DNA from: Panulirus ornatus
Lineage: Eukaryota; Arthropoda; Malacostraca; Decapoda; Palinuridae
Direction of reading: 5' to 3'
Length of the DNA: 64,000 nucleotides
Assembly (NCBI RefSeq): GCF_036320965.1
Contig: NC_092264.1
Coordinates: 12,994,394 to 13,058,393 of the forward strand
Position 1 is the first letter of the stretch; every line of letters starts with the position of its first letter. The notes below the pieces were generated by a model. The model searched no databases and was not told the origin of the DNA. It saw nothing but the letters and a program-made list of their open reading frames with translations. The position numbers and the translations under genes are program-made. Of the stretch, positions 14,710-26,656 are shown piece after piece.

Positions 14710-16106
14710 CGCCACCTATCATATGACGCCATCCAGGCACTTCATCGCAGCAACCCTACCTTATGTTCTCCTATTTGGATCGTCATCCGCCCACAGTCGC
14801 ATTGCAGCAGTTGACCGTGCTTATTAAAGAGTGGACAATCGCATGAATGAGCCAGGAGGCCAAGAAAGGCCACCGTGAACAGAAGAGAAACCAAACAGGA
14901 CATCATAAAGTAGGGTTGCTACTCTGAGCTCCCGGGTGACGTCATGAGAAGAGCGGGGCTCTGAACACACAAATTATCTGATCAATGATTGGTCCGTAAG
15001 TTCCAAGTCCCACCTATCAATGACGTCATCCGGGTACTTGAACACACCAACCTTACCTTATGTTCTAGTTTTTTGACCGTCTTTCGCCCGTAGTCGCATT
15101 GCAGTAGCCGACCGAGTTTACAAGAGTCGACATTCAAATGAATGAGCCAACGAGGCCAAGAAAGGCCACCGTGAGCGGAAGAGAAACCAAACAGCACATG
15201 ATAAGGTGGGGTTGCTTCTCTGAGCACCCGGATGATGTTATGAGAAGGGCGGGGCTCTGAATTCACAAATTATCTGATGAATAATAGGTCGGTCAATCCC
15301 AAACTTCACCTATCAGCTGACGTCAGCCGTCTACTTCAACGCAGCAACCCTAACTTATGTTCTCCTGTTTGGACCGTCTTCCGCCCAGATTCGAATTTCA
15401 GCAGTTGACCGAGCATATTATCAAAGAGCCAAATTCACGTTAATGAGTCAGTGAGGCCAAGAAAGGCCTCCGTGAGCGGAAGAGGAATCAAACAGCACAA
15501 CATAAGGTAGGGTTGCTACTCTGAGTTGCCCGAGTGAAGTCATGAGAAGGGCGGGATTTTGTACCTATAAACCATCTGACCAATGATTGGTCATGTCCAA
15601 GCCCCACTTATCATCAGACGAGGTCATCCGACCACTTCAACGAAGCAACACTACCTTATGTTCTCCTATTTGGGACCGTCTTCCGCTCAGAGTTGCATTT
15701 CAGCAGTTGACCGAGCTTATTAAAGAGTCAACATTCACATGAATGAGCCAGTAAGGCCAAGAAAGGCGACGTGAGGGGAAGAGAAACCAAACAGGACATC
15801 ATAAGGTAGGGTTGCTACTCTAAGCTCCCGGGTGACGTCATGAGAAGAGCGGGTGTCTGAACACACAAATTATCTGATCAATGATTGGTCGGTAAGTTCC
15901 AAGCCCCACCTGTAGGACGACGTCATCCGGGTACTTCAACACACCAAATCTAACTTATGTTCTCCTTTTTGGACCGTCTTCCGCAGACAGTCGCATTGCA
16001 GCAGTTGACCGAGCTTTTTAAAGAGTGGACAATCGCATGAATGAGCCAAGGAGGCCAAGAAAGGCCACCGTGAGCAGAAGAGAAACCAAACAGGACATCA
16101 TAAAGT
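14710..16106 (+). repeat. Divergent edge monomers of the left arm
   Basis: About five monomers that cannot be assigned to the HOR types. Examples are CATATGACGCCATCCAGGC near 14722, CAGTAGCCGACCGAGTTTACA near 15102 and CATCAGACGAGGTCATCCGAC near 15611. They keep the monomer length and landmarks but share fewer variants with any other copy. Poorly homogenised monomers are expected at the margin of a satellite array, which supports a real array boundary near 16106. No gene seen. Confidence 0.75.
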
Positions 16107-16140
16107 ATGGACGACATTGAATGGACGACATTGAAACGAG
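16100..16140. other. Satellite-to-minisatellite junction
   Basis: The last monomer reads ...CAGGACATCATAAAGTA and then switches within one base to ATGGACGACATTGAATGG. The first minisatellite unit is shortened (TTGAATGGACG lacks the ACCGAGGAA part). A T in GTATGG instead of GTAGGG marks the switch. No third sequence, target-site duplication or transposon end separates the two arrays. Confidence 0.9.
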
Positions 16141-17900
16141 GGAATAGACGACATTGAACAGAGGAAATGGTCGACATTGAACCGAGGAAATGGACGACAT
16201 TGAACAGAGGAAATGGACGACACTGAACTAAGGAAATGGACGACATTGAACCGATTAAATGCACGATATTCAACGGAGGAAATGGACAATATTGAACCGA
16301 GGAAATGGACGACATTGAACCGAGAAAATGGGCAACAGTAAACAGACGAAATGGACGACATTGTACAGGGGAAATGGACGACATTGAACCGAGGAAATAG
16401 ACGACATTGAATTGAGGAAAAAGACGACATTTAACCGAGGAAATGGGCGACAGTGAACCGAGGAAATGGACGACATTGAACAGAGGAAATGGACAGCATT
16501 GAACCGAGGATATGGACGACATTGAACGGAGGAAATGGACGACATTGAACCGAGGAAATGGATGACATAGAACCGAGGAAATGGACGGCTTTGAACACAG
16601 GAAATGGACAACATTGAACCGAGGAAATGGACGACATTGAATCGAGGAAATGGACGACATTGAACTGAGGAAATGGGCGACATTGAACCGAGGAAATGGA
16701 CGACATTGAACCGAGGAAATGGACGACATTGAACCGAGGCAATGGACGACATTGAACCGAGGAAATGGACGACATTGAACAGAGGAAATGAACGATATTG
16801 AACCGAGGAAATGGGCGACTTTGAGCCGAGGAAATGGACGACATTGAACAGGAGAAATGGACGACACTGAACTGAGGAAATGGGTGACATTAAACCGAGG
16901 AAATGGAAGACATTGAACCGAGGAAATGGACGCCATTGAACCGAGGCAATGGACGACATTGAACCGAGGAAATGGACGACATTGAACAGAGGAAATAAAC
17001 GATATTGAACCGAGGAAATGGACGAAGTTGAGCCGAGGAAATGGACGACATTGAACAGGAGAAATGGACGACACTGAACTGAGGAAATGGGTGATATTAA
17101 ACCGAGGAAATGGACGACAATGAACCGAGGAAATGGACAACATTGAACCGAGGCAATGAACGACATTGAACAGAGGATATGGAGTACATTGAACCGAGAA
17201 AATCAACGACATTGAACCGAGGAAATGGGCGACATTGAACCGAGGAAATGGACAACATTGAACTGGGCAAATGGACGACAATCACCCGAGGAAATGTGCG
17301 ATATTGAACCGAGGAAATGGGCGACATTGAACTGAGGAAATGGGTGACATTGAACCTAGGCAATGGACGATATTGAACCGAAGATACTGGTGACCTTGAA
17401 CCCAGGAAATGGACGACAATGAACCGAGGAATTGAACGACATTGAACCGAGGAAATGCATGACATTGAACCGAGGGAATGGACGACATTGAACCGAGGAA
17501 ACGGATGATATTGGGCAGAGGGAATGAATTACATTGAACTGAGGAAATAAACAACATTGAACCGAGGCAATGGACGACACTAAACCGAGGAAATGGACAA
17601 CATTGAACCGAGGAAATGGACGACATTGAACAGAGGAAATGGACGACATTGAACCGAGGAAATGGACGACATTTAACCGATTAAATGAATAACATTGAAC
17701 CAAGGAAATGGACGACATTGAAACGAGGGAATAGACGACATTGAACAGAGGAAATGGTCGACATTGAACCGAGGAAATGGACGACATTGAACAGAGGAAA
17801 TGGACGACACTGAACTAAGGAAATGGACGACATTGAACCGATTAAATGCACGATATTCAACGGAGGAAATGGACAATATTGAACCGGGGAAATGGACGAC
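16107..17900. repeat. Minisatellite block duplicated at 1,587 bp (69 units)
   Basis: A run of variant units beginning AAACGAGGGAATAGACG at 16134 recurs at 17721. It contains the same ordered variants (GGTCGACATT, ACTAAGG, ACCGATTAAATGCACG, TATTCAACGG) for about 180 bp. The offset of 1,587 bp equals exactly 69 units of 23 bp. The first copy begins immediately at the satellite boundary, so the minisatellite edge is itself a duplicated segment. Confidence 0.85.
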
Positions 17901-18911
17901 ATTGAACCGAGGAAATAGACGACATTTAACAGACGAAATGGGGAAATGGGCGACATTAAACCGATGAAATGGACGACACTGAACCGTGGAAATGGACGAC
18001 ATTGAACCGAGGAAATAGGCGACATTGAACCAAGGAAATGGACAACATTGAACCGATATAATGGACGACATTGAACCGAGGAAATGGACGACATTTACCG
18101 AGGAAATGAACGACATTGAACAAAGGAAATGGACAACATTGAACCGAGAAAATGGACGACATTGAACCGAGGAAATGGAAGACATTGAACTGCGGAAATG
18201 GACTACATTCAACTGAGGAAATGGGCGTTATTGAACCGAGAAAATGGATGACATTGAAACAAGGAAATGGACGAATTGAACCGAGGAAATAGACGATATT
18301 GAACCGAGGAAATGGACGACACTGCACCGAGGAAATGGACGACACTGAACTGAAGATATGGACGACATTTAAACGAGGAAATGGACGACATTAAACCGCG
18401 GAAATGGGCGACATTGAACCGAGGAAATGGACGACATTGTACTGAGGAAATGGGCGTCATGGAGCCATGGAAATGGAAGACATTGAACTGAGGAAATAGG
18501 CTACATTGAACCGAGGAAATAGACGATATTGAACTGGGGAAATGGGAGAAATTGAACCGAGGAAATGGACGACAATGAATCGAGGAATTGGACGACATTG
18601 AACCGAGGAAATGGCGGACATTTAGCCGAGGAAATGGACGACATTGAACCGAGGAAATGAACGACATTGAACCGAAGAAATGGACGACATTGAACCGAGG
18701 AAATAGACGACATTTAACAGAGGAAATGGACAACATTGAACCGAGGAAATGGACGACACTGAACTGAGGATTTGGACGACATTGTACTCAGGAAATGGAC
18801 GACATTGAACCGAGGAAATGGACAACATTGAACCGGGGAAATGGACGACAATCAACCGAGGAAATGGGTGATATTGAACCGAGGAAATGGGCGACATTGA
18901 ACCGAGGAAAT

Positions 18912-19990
18912 GGGTGACATTGAACCTAGCCAATGGACGATATTGAACCGAAGAAATGGGTTACATTGAACCTAGGAAATGGACGACAATGATCCGAGGA
19001 AATGAATGACATTGAACCGAGGAAATCCACGACATTGAACCGAGGGAATGGACGACTTTGAACAGAGGAATCGGATGAAATTGGACAGAGGAAATGGATG
19101 ACATTGAACTGAGGAAATGGACAACATCGAACCGAGGAAATGGATGACATTGAACCGAGGAAATGGATGACATTGAACGGAGGCAATGGACGACATTGAA
19201 CCGAGGAAATTGACGACACTGTACCGATGAAATATACGACATTGAACCGAGGGAATGGACGACATTGAACCGAGGAAACGGATGACATTGGACAGAGGAA
19301 ATGGATGACATTGAACTAAGCAAATGGACAACATTGAACCGAGGAATTGGACGACACTGAACCGAGGAAATGGACGACATTGAACCGAGGAAATGGACGA
19401 CATTGAACCGAGGAAATGGACGACATTGAACCGAGGAAATGAACGACATTGAACCGAAGAAATGGACGACATTGAACCGGGGATATAGACGACATTTAAC
19501 AGAGGAAATGGACGACATTGAACCGAGGAAATGGATGACATTGAACTGAGGAATTGGACGACATTGTACTCAGGAAATGGACGACATTGAACCGAGGAAA
19601 TGGACAACATTGAGCCGGGGAAATGGACGACAATCAACCGAGGAAATGGGCGATATTGAACCGAGGAAATGGGCGACATTGAACTGAGGAAATGGGTGAC
19701 ATTGAACCTAGGTAATGGACGATATTGAACCGAAGAAATGGGTTACATTGAACCCAGGAAATAGACGACAATGATCCAAGGAGATGAACGACATTGAACC
19801 GAGGAAATGCACGACATTGAACCGAGGGAATGGACGACATTGAACAGAGGAAACGGATGACATTGGATAGAGGAAATGGATGACATTGAACTGAGGAAAT
19901 GGACAACATTGAACAGAGGATATGGACGACACTAAACAGAGGAAATGGACGACATTGAACCGGGGAAATGGATGACATTGAACAGAGGAA
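18912..19990. repeat. Minisatellite block duplicated at 782 bp (34 units)
   Basis: GGGTGACATTGAACCTAG at 18912 recurs at 19694 with the same succession of variant units (GATATTGAACCGAAG, GGGTTACATTGAAC, ACAATGATCC, GAGGGAATGG). The 782-bp offset is exactly 34 units. A third, more diverged version starts at 17342 (offset 1,570 bp, not a multiple of 23, so indels intervene). Confidence 0.8.
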
Positions 19991-21429
19991 ATGGATGACA
20001 TTGAACCGAGGAAATTCACGACATTGAACCGAGGAAAAGGGCGACATTAAACCGAGGAAATGGACGTCATTGAAACGAGGAAATGGATGAAATTAAACCG
20101 AGGAAATAGGCGACATTGAACCGAGGAAATGGACGACAGTGAACTGAGGAAATGGAAGACATTGAAACGAGGAAATGGGCGACATTGAACAGAGGAAATG
20201 GACGATATTGAACTGAGGAAATGGGCGACATTGAACCAAGGAAATGGACGACAATGAACCAAGGATATGGACGACATTGAACCGAGGAAATGGATGACAT
20301 TGAACTGAGGAAATGGGCGACATTGAACCGAGGAAATGGATGACACTAAACCGAGGAAATGGACGACATTGAACCGAGGAAATGACGACATTGAACCGAG
20401 GAAATGGACGACACTGAACCGAGGAAATGGACGATATTGAACCGAAGAAATGGGCGACATTGAACCGAGGAAATGGACGACATTGAACCGAGGAAATGGA
20501 CGACATTGAACCAAGGATATGGATGACATTGACCCTAGGAAATGGGCGACAATGAACCGAGGAAATCGACGACATTGAACCGAGGAAATGGACGACATTG
20601 AACGGAGGCAATGGACGACATTGAATCGAGGATATGGGCGACATTGAACCGGGGAAATAGACGACAATGAACCGAGGAAATGGACGACATTGAACAGAGG
20701 AAATGGACGACATTGAACGGAGGCAATGAACGACATTGAACCGAGGAAATGGACGATATTGAACCGAGGAAATGGGCGACATTGAACCGAGGAAATGGAC
20801 GACATTGAATAGAGGAAATGGACGACACTGAACTATGGAAATGGACGACATTGAACCGATTAAATGGACGATATTGAGCGGAGGAAATGGACAATATTGA
20901 ACCGAGGTAATGCACGACATTGAACCGCGGAAATAGACGACATTTAACAGACGAAATGGACGACATTGAACCGGGGAAATGGACGACATTGAACTGAGAA
21001 ATTGGACGACATTGAACAGAGGAAATGGACGACACTGAACTAAGGAAATGGACGACATTGAACCGATTAAATTGATGATATTGAACCGAGGAAATGGACA
21101 ATATTGAACCGAGGAAATGGACGACATTGAACCGAGGAAATAGACGACATTTAACAGACGAAATGGGGAAATGGGCGACATTGAACCGATGAAATGGACG
21201 ACACTGAACCGTGGAAATGGACGACATTGAACCGAGGAAATGGGCGACATTGAACCGAGGAAATAGACAACATTGAACCGAGGAATTGGACGACATTGAA
21301 CCGAGGAAATGGACGACATTGACCGAAAAAATGGACGACACTGAACAAAGGAAATGGATAACACTGAACCGAGGAAATGGACGACATTGAACCGAGGAAA
21401 TGGACGACACTGAACCGAAGAAATGGACC

Positions 21430-24150
21430 ACATTAAACCGAGAAAATGGGCTACATTGAACCGAGGAAATGGACGACATTGAACCAAGGATATGGATGAC
21501 ATTGAACCGAGGGAATGGACGACAATGAACCGAGGAAATCGACGACATTGAACCGAGGAAATGGATGACATTGAACGGAGGAAATGGACGACATTGAACC
21601 GAGGAAATGGGCGACATTGAATTGGGGAAATAGACGACAATGAACCGAGGAAATGGACGACATTGAACAGAGGAAATGGACGACATTGAACGGAGGCAAT
21701 GGACGACATTGAACCGAGGAAATGGACGACATTGAACAGAGGAAATGGGCGACATTGAACCGAGGAAATGGAAGACATTGAACAGAGGAAATGAGCTACA
21801 TTGCACCGAGGAAATGGACGATATTGAACCGAGGAAATGGACGACATTGAACCAAAGAAATGGACGACACTGAACTGAGAAAATGGAGGACCTTGAACCG
21901 AGGAAATAGACGACATAGAACCAAGGAAATGGACGACATGGAAACGAAGAAATGGACGACATTGAACTGAGGAAATCGGCGACACTGAACCGTGGAAATG
22001 GATGACATTGAAACGAGGAAATGGACGACATTGAGCCGATGAAATGGTCGACATTTGTCCGAGGAAATGGACGAAACTGAACCGAGGAATTGGACGGCAC
22101 TGAACAAAGGAAATGGACGACATTGAACCGAAGAAATGGACGACATTGAAGGGACGAAATGGACGACACTGAACCGAGGAAATGGACGACATTGAACCGA
22201 GAAAATGGACGACACTGAACCGAGGATATGGACGACACTGAACAGAGGAAATGGACGACACTTAGCCGAGGAAATGGTCTACATTGAACCGAAGAAATGG
22301 ACGATATTAAACCGAGGAAATGTGCGACATTGAACCGAGGAAATGTACGATATTGAACTGGGGAAATGGGCGACATTGAACCGAGGAAATGGACGACATT
22401 GAACCGAGGAAATGGACGACATTGTACTGAGGAGATGGACGACATTGAACCGAGGAAATGGACAACATTGGACAGAGGAAATGGGCGACATTGAACCGAG
22501 GAAATGGACGACATTGAACCGACGAAATGGACGATACTGAACCGAGGAAATGGACGACATTTTACTGAGGAGATGGACGACATTGAACCGAGGAAATGGA
22601 CAACATTGGACAGAGGAAATCGGCGCCATTAAACCGAGGAAGTGGATGACATTGAAACGAGGAAATGGACGACATTGAGCCGAGGAAATGGACGGCACTG
22701 ACCCAAGGAAATGGACGATACTGAATCGAGGAAATGGACGACACTAAACCGAGGAAATGGACGATATTGAACGGAGGAAATAACGACATTGAACCGAGGA
22801 AATGGTCGACACTGAACCGAGGAAATGGACGACATTGAACCGAAGAAATGGACGACATTAAACCGAGAAAATGGGCGACATTGAACCTAGGAAATGCACG
22901 ACATTGAACGGATGAAATGGGCGACATTGAACCGAGGAAATGGACGACATTGAACCGAGGAAATGGGCGACATTGAACCAAGGATATGGATGACATTGAA
23001 CCGAGGAAATGGACGACAATGAACCGAGGAAATCGACGACTTTGAACCGAGGAAATGGACGACATTGAACGGAGGCAATGGACGACATTGAACCGAGGAA
23101 ATGGGCGACATTGAACTGGGGAAATAGACGACAATGAACCGAGGAAATGGACGACATTGAACAGAGGAAATGGACGACACTGAACGGAGGCAATGGACGA
23201 CAATGAACCGAGGAAATGGACGACATTGAACTGAGGAAATGGGCGACATTGAACCGAGGAAATGGAAGACATTGAACAGAGGAAATGAGCTACATTGCAC
23301 CGAGGAAATGGACGATATTGAACCGAGGAAATGGACAACATTGAACCGATTGAAAAGGACCACACTGAACTGAGAAAATGGAGGACCTTGAACCGAGGAA
23401 ATAGACGACATAAAACCAAGGAAATGGACGACATGGAACCGAGGAAATGGACGACATTGAACTGAGGAAATCTGCGACATTGAACCGAGAAAATGGATGA
23501 CATTGAAACGAGGAAATGGACGACATTGAGCCGAGGAAATGGACGAAATTTATCCGAGGAAATGGACTACACTGAACCGAGGAAATGGACGGCACTGAAC
23601 AAAGGAAATGGACGACATTGTACCGAAGAAATGGACGACATTGAAGGGACGAAATGGACGACACTGAACCGAGGAAATGGACGACATTGAACCGAGGAAA
23701 TGGACGACACTGAACCGAGGAAATGGACGACACTGAACAGAGGAAATGGACGATACTTAGCCGAGGAAATGGACTACATTGAACCGAGGAAATGGACGAC
23801 ATTAAACCGAGGAAATATGCGACATTGAACCGAGGAAATGTACGACATTGAACTGAGGAAATGGGCGACAATGAACCGAGGAAATGGACGACATTGAACC
23901 GAGGAAATAGACGACATTGTACTGAGGAGATGGACGACATTGAACCGAGGAAATGGACAACATTGGACAGAGGAAATGGGCGACATTGAACCGAGGAAAT
24001 GGACGACATTGAACCGACGAATTGGACGATATTGAACCGAGGAAATGGACATTTTACTGAGGAGATGGACGACATTGAACCGAGGAAATGGACAACATTG
24101 GACAGAGGAAATCGGCGACATTGAACCGAGGAAATGGACGACATTGAACC
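21430..24150. repeat. Minisatellite block duplicated at 1,495 bp (65 units)
   Basis: GGGACGAAATGGACGACAC at 22151 recurs at 23646, and ACTGAGGAGATGG at 22426 recurs at 23921. Both offsets are 1,495 bp, exactly 65 units. Farther left, ATGAGCTACATTGCACC at 21791 and 23285 gives 1,494 bp, and a pair at 21432 and 22857 differs by three further units (69 bp). A smaller 138-bp (six-unit) repeat (ACTGAGGAGATGG at 22426 and 22564) is nested inside and is also present in the second copy with a 3-nt loss (23921 and 24056). Confidence 0.85.
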
Positions 24151-25830
24151 GAGGAAATGGACGACAATGAACCGAGGAAATGAACGACATTGTACTGAGG
24201 AAATGGACTACATTTAACCGAGGAAATGGACGACATTGAAAGGAGAGAATGGGCGAAATTGAACCGAAGAAATGGACGATATTATACTGAGGAAATGGAC
24301 GACATTGAACCGAGGAATTGTGCGACATTGAACGGAGGAAATGGACGACATTGAAACGAGGAAATGGACGACATTGAACCGAGGAAATGGCCGACAATGA
24401 ACCGAGGAAACGGACGACAATCAACCGAGGAAATGGGCGACATTGAACAGAGGAAATGGACGACATTGAACCGAGGAAATGGACGACATTGAACCGAGGA
24501 AATGGACGAAATTGAACCGAGGAAATGGACGACAATGAACCGAGGAAATGGACGAACTGAACCGAGGAAATGGGCGACATTGAACCAAGGAAATGGGCGA
24601 CATTGAACCGAGGAAATGGACGACATTGAACCGAGGAAATGGATGACATTGAACAGAGGAAATGGATGACATTGAACTGAGGAAATGGACGACATTGAAC
24701 CGAGGAAATGGGCGACACTGAACCGAGGAAATGAACGACATTGAAACGAGGAAATGGATGACATTGAACCGAGGAAATGGACGACATTGAACCGAAGAAA
24801 TGGGCGATATTGAACCAAGGAAATGGACGACATTGAACCGAGGAAATGGGAGACATTGAACCGAGGAAATGGATGACATTGAACCGAGGAAATTGATGAC
24901 ATTGAACCTAGGAAATGGACAATGAACCGAGGAAATGGTTGACATTGAACCCGGGAAATGGACGACAATGAAAAGAGGAAATGGACGCCATTGAACCGAG
25001 GAAATGGACGACATTGAACCGAGGGAATTGACGACATTGAACCGAGGAAATGGACGACATTGAACAGAGGAAATGGATTACATTGAACCTAGGAAATGGA
25101 TGACATTGAATCTAGGAAATGGATGACATTGAACTGAGAATGGACGACATTGAACCGAGGAAATGGACGACACTGAACCGAGGAAATGGACGACATTGAA
25201 CCGAGGCAATGGACCACATTGAACCGAGGAAATGGACGATATTGAACCGAGGAAATGGACGGCACTGAACCGAGGAAATGGACGACATTGAACCGAAGAA
25301 ATTGACGACATTAAAGCGAGAATATGGGCGACATTGAGCCTAGGAAATGGACGACATTGAACGGAGGAAATGGGCGACATTGAACCGAGGATATCGGCGA
25401 CATTGAACCGAGCAAATGGACGACATTAAACCTAGGAAATGGGCGACATTGAACGAAGGAAATGGACGATATTGATCCGAGGAAATGGACGACATTGAAC
25501 TAAGGAAATGGAAGGCATTGAACCGAGGAAATTTGCGACAATAAACCGAGGAAATGGAAGACATTGAACCTAGGAAACGGACGACATTGTACTTAGGAAA
25601 TGGACTATATTGAACTGAGGAAATGGGCGACATTGAACCGAGGAAATGGATGACACTGAAACAAGGAAATGGACGACATTGAAACGAGGAAATGGACGAC
25701 ATTGTACTGAGGAAATGAACTACATTGAATCAAGGAAATGGGCGACATTGAACCGAAGATATGGACGACATTGAACCGAAGAAATGGACGACATTGAACC
25801 TAGGAAATGGACGACATTGAACCGAGGAAA

Positions 25831-25930
25831 NNNNNNNNNNNNNNNNNNNNNNNNNNNNNNNNNNNNNNNNNNNNNNNNNNNNNNNNNNNNNNNNNNNNNN
25901 NNNNNNNNNNNNNNNNNNNNNNNNNNNNNN
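25831..25930. other. Assembly gap, exactly 100 N
   Basis: A run of exactly 100 N lies between minisatellite sequence (...ACCGAGGAAA) and reverse-oriented satellite (GCAATGCGACTATGGGC...). A round 100 is the usual placeholder for a gap of unknown size. The true right end of the minisatellite and the true junction with the right satellite arm are not represented. Confidence 0.98.
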
Positions 25931-26585
25931 GCAATGCGACTATGGGCGGAAGACGGTCCAAAAAGAACATAAGGTAGATTTGGTGTGTTGATGTACCAGG
26001 ATGACGTCATTTGATAGATGGGGCTTGGAACTTACTGACCAATCATTGATCAGATAATTTGTGTGTTCAGAGCCCGGCTCTTCTCATGACGTCACCCGAG
26101 AGCTCAGAGTAGCAACGCAACCTTATGATGTCCTGTTTGGTTTCTCTTCCCCTCAGGTCGCCTTTCTTGGCCTCGTTGGCTCAATCATGTGAATGTTGTT
26201 GACTCTTTGATAAGCTCAGTCATCTGGTGAAATGCGACTCTGGGCGGAAGACGGTCCAAATAGGAGAACATAAGGTAGAGTTCCTCCGTTTAAGTAACCG
26301 GATGACGTCGTCTGATGGGTTGGGCTTGGACATGATCAATCATTGGTCAGATAGATGGTTTATAGGTACAAAATCCCGTCCTTCTCATGACGTCACTCGG
26401 GCAATTGTGAGTAGCAACCCTACCTTATGATGTCCTATTTGGTTTCTCTTCCCCTCACGTCGCCTTTCTTTGCCTCGCTAGCTCATTCATGTGTGAATGT
26501 AGAAGACTCTTTGATAATATCGGTCAACTGCTGAAATGCGACTATGGTCGGAAGACGGTCCAAATAGGAGAACATAATGCAGGTT
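25931..26585 (-). repeat. Near-identical reverse copy of 5388-6042
   Basis: From the first base after the gap, coordinates obey x + y = 31,973 with left-arm positions 6042 down to about 5388. Rare variants are shared: AAAAAGAACATAAGG lacking GGAG (25959 region; 6000 region), GCCCGGCTC, CCTCCGTTTAAGTAACC, GGGCAATTGTGAGTAGC and CTTTGATAAGCTCAGTCATCTGG. Only a handful of differences are visible. Beyond about 26585 the two diverge (GGGATTAACCGACCAATCAAACATTGATATG has no exact counterpart near 5350). Confidence 0.85.
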
Positions 26586-26656
26586 TGTTACTTTGAAGTA
26601 GTCGGGTGACGTCATCTGATACGTGGGTTTGGGATTAACCGACCAATCAAACATTG

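Larger units (their letters stand above)
16107..25830. repeat. 23-bp minisatellite, ~420 units
   Basis: A tandem array whose unit is ATGGACGACATTGAACCGAG followed by GAA (23 bp), with about 9.7 kb present before the gap. The + strand of the unit is about 70% purine. Units vary at a few positions (ACATT/ACACT, ACCGAGG/ACAGAGG/ACTGAGG, GGACGAC/GGGCGAC). Because 23 is not divisible by 3, three units (69 bp) make one 23-residue coding period. The minus-strand unit has no stop codon in any phase, so all three minus frames stay open until a substitution or indel. The resulting overlapping long frames (for example 722 codons at 20093-22261 and 682 codons at 20535-22583, in different frames of the same strand) are a numerical consequence of the repeat and are not annotated as genes. 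The array's right end is hidden by the gap. Confidence 0.97.

Noticed and set aside
20093..22583. Overlapping minus-strand reading frames of 722 and 682 codons (and 443 codons at 15950-17281) as protein genes
   Set aside because: They are produced by a stop-free 23-bp unit read in different phases over the same DNA. There is no unique domain, no promoter, no intron structure, and two frames cannot both be selected. The 443-codon frame also runs through the junction into satellite sequence.
16107..25830. CRISPR array
   Set aside because: Repeats are directly adjacent with no unique spacers, the units vary gradually, and no cas genes exist. The context is eukaryotic.
25720..26010. Reading frames spanning the N gap
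   Set aside because: They are translated through 100 unknown bases of arbitrary length and have no meaning.
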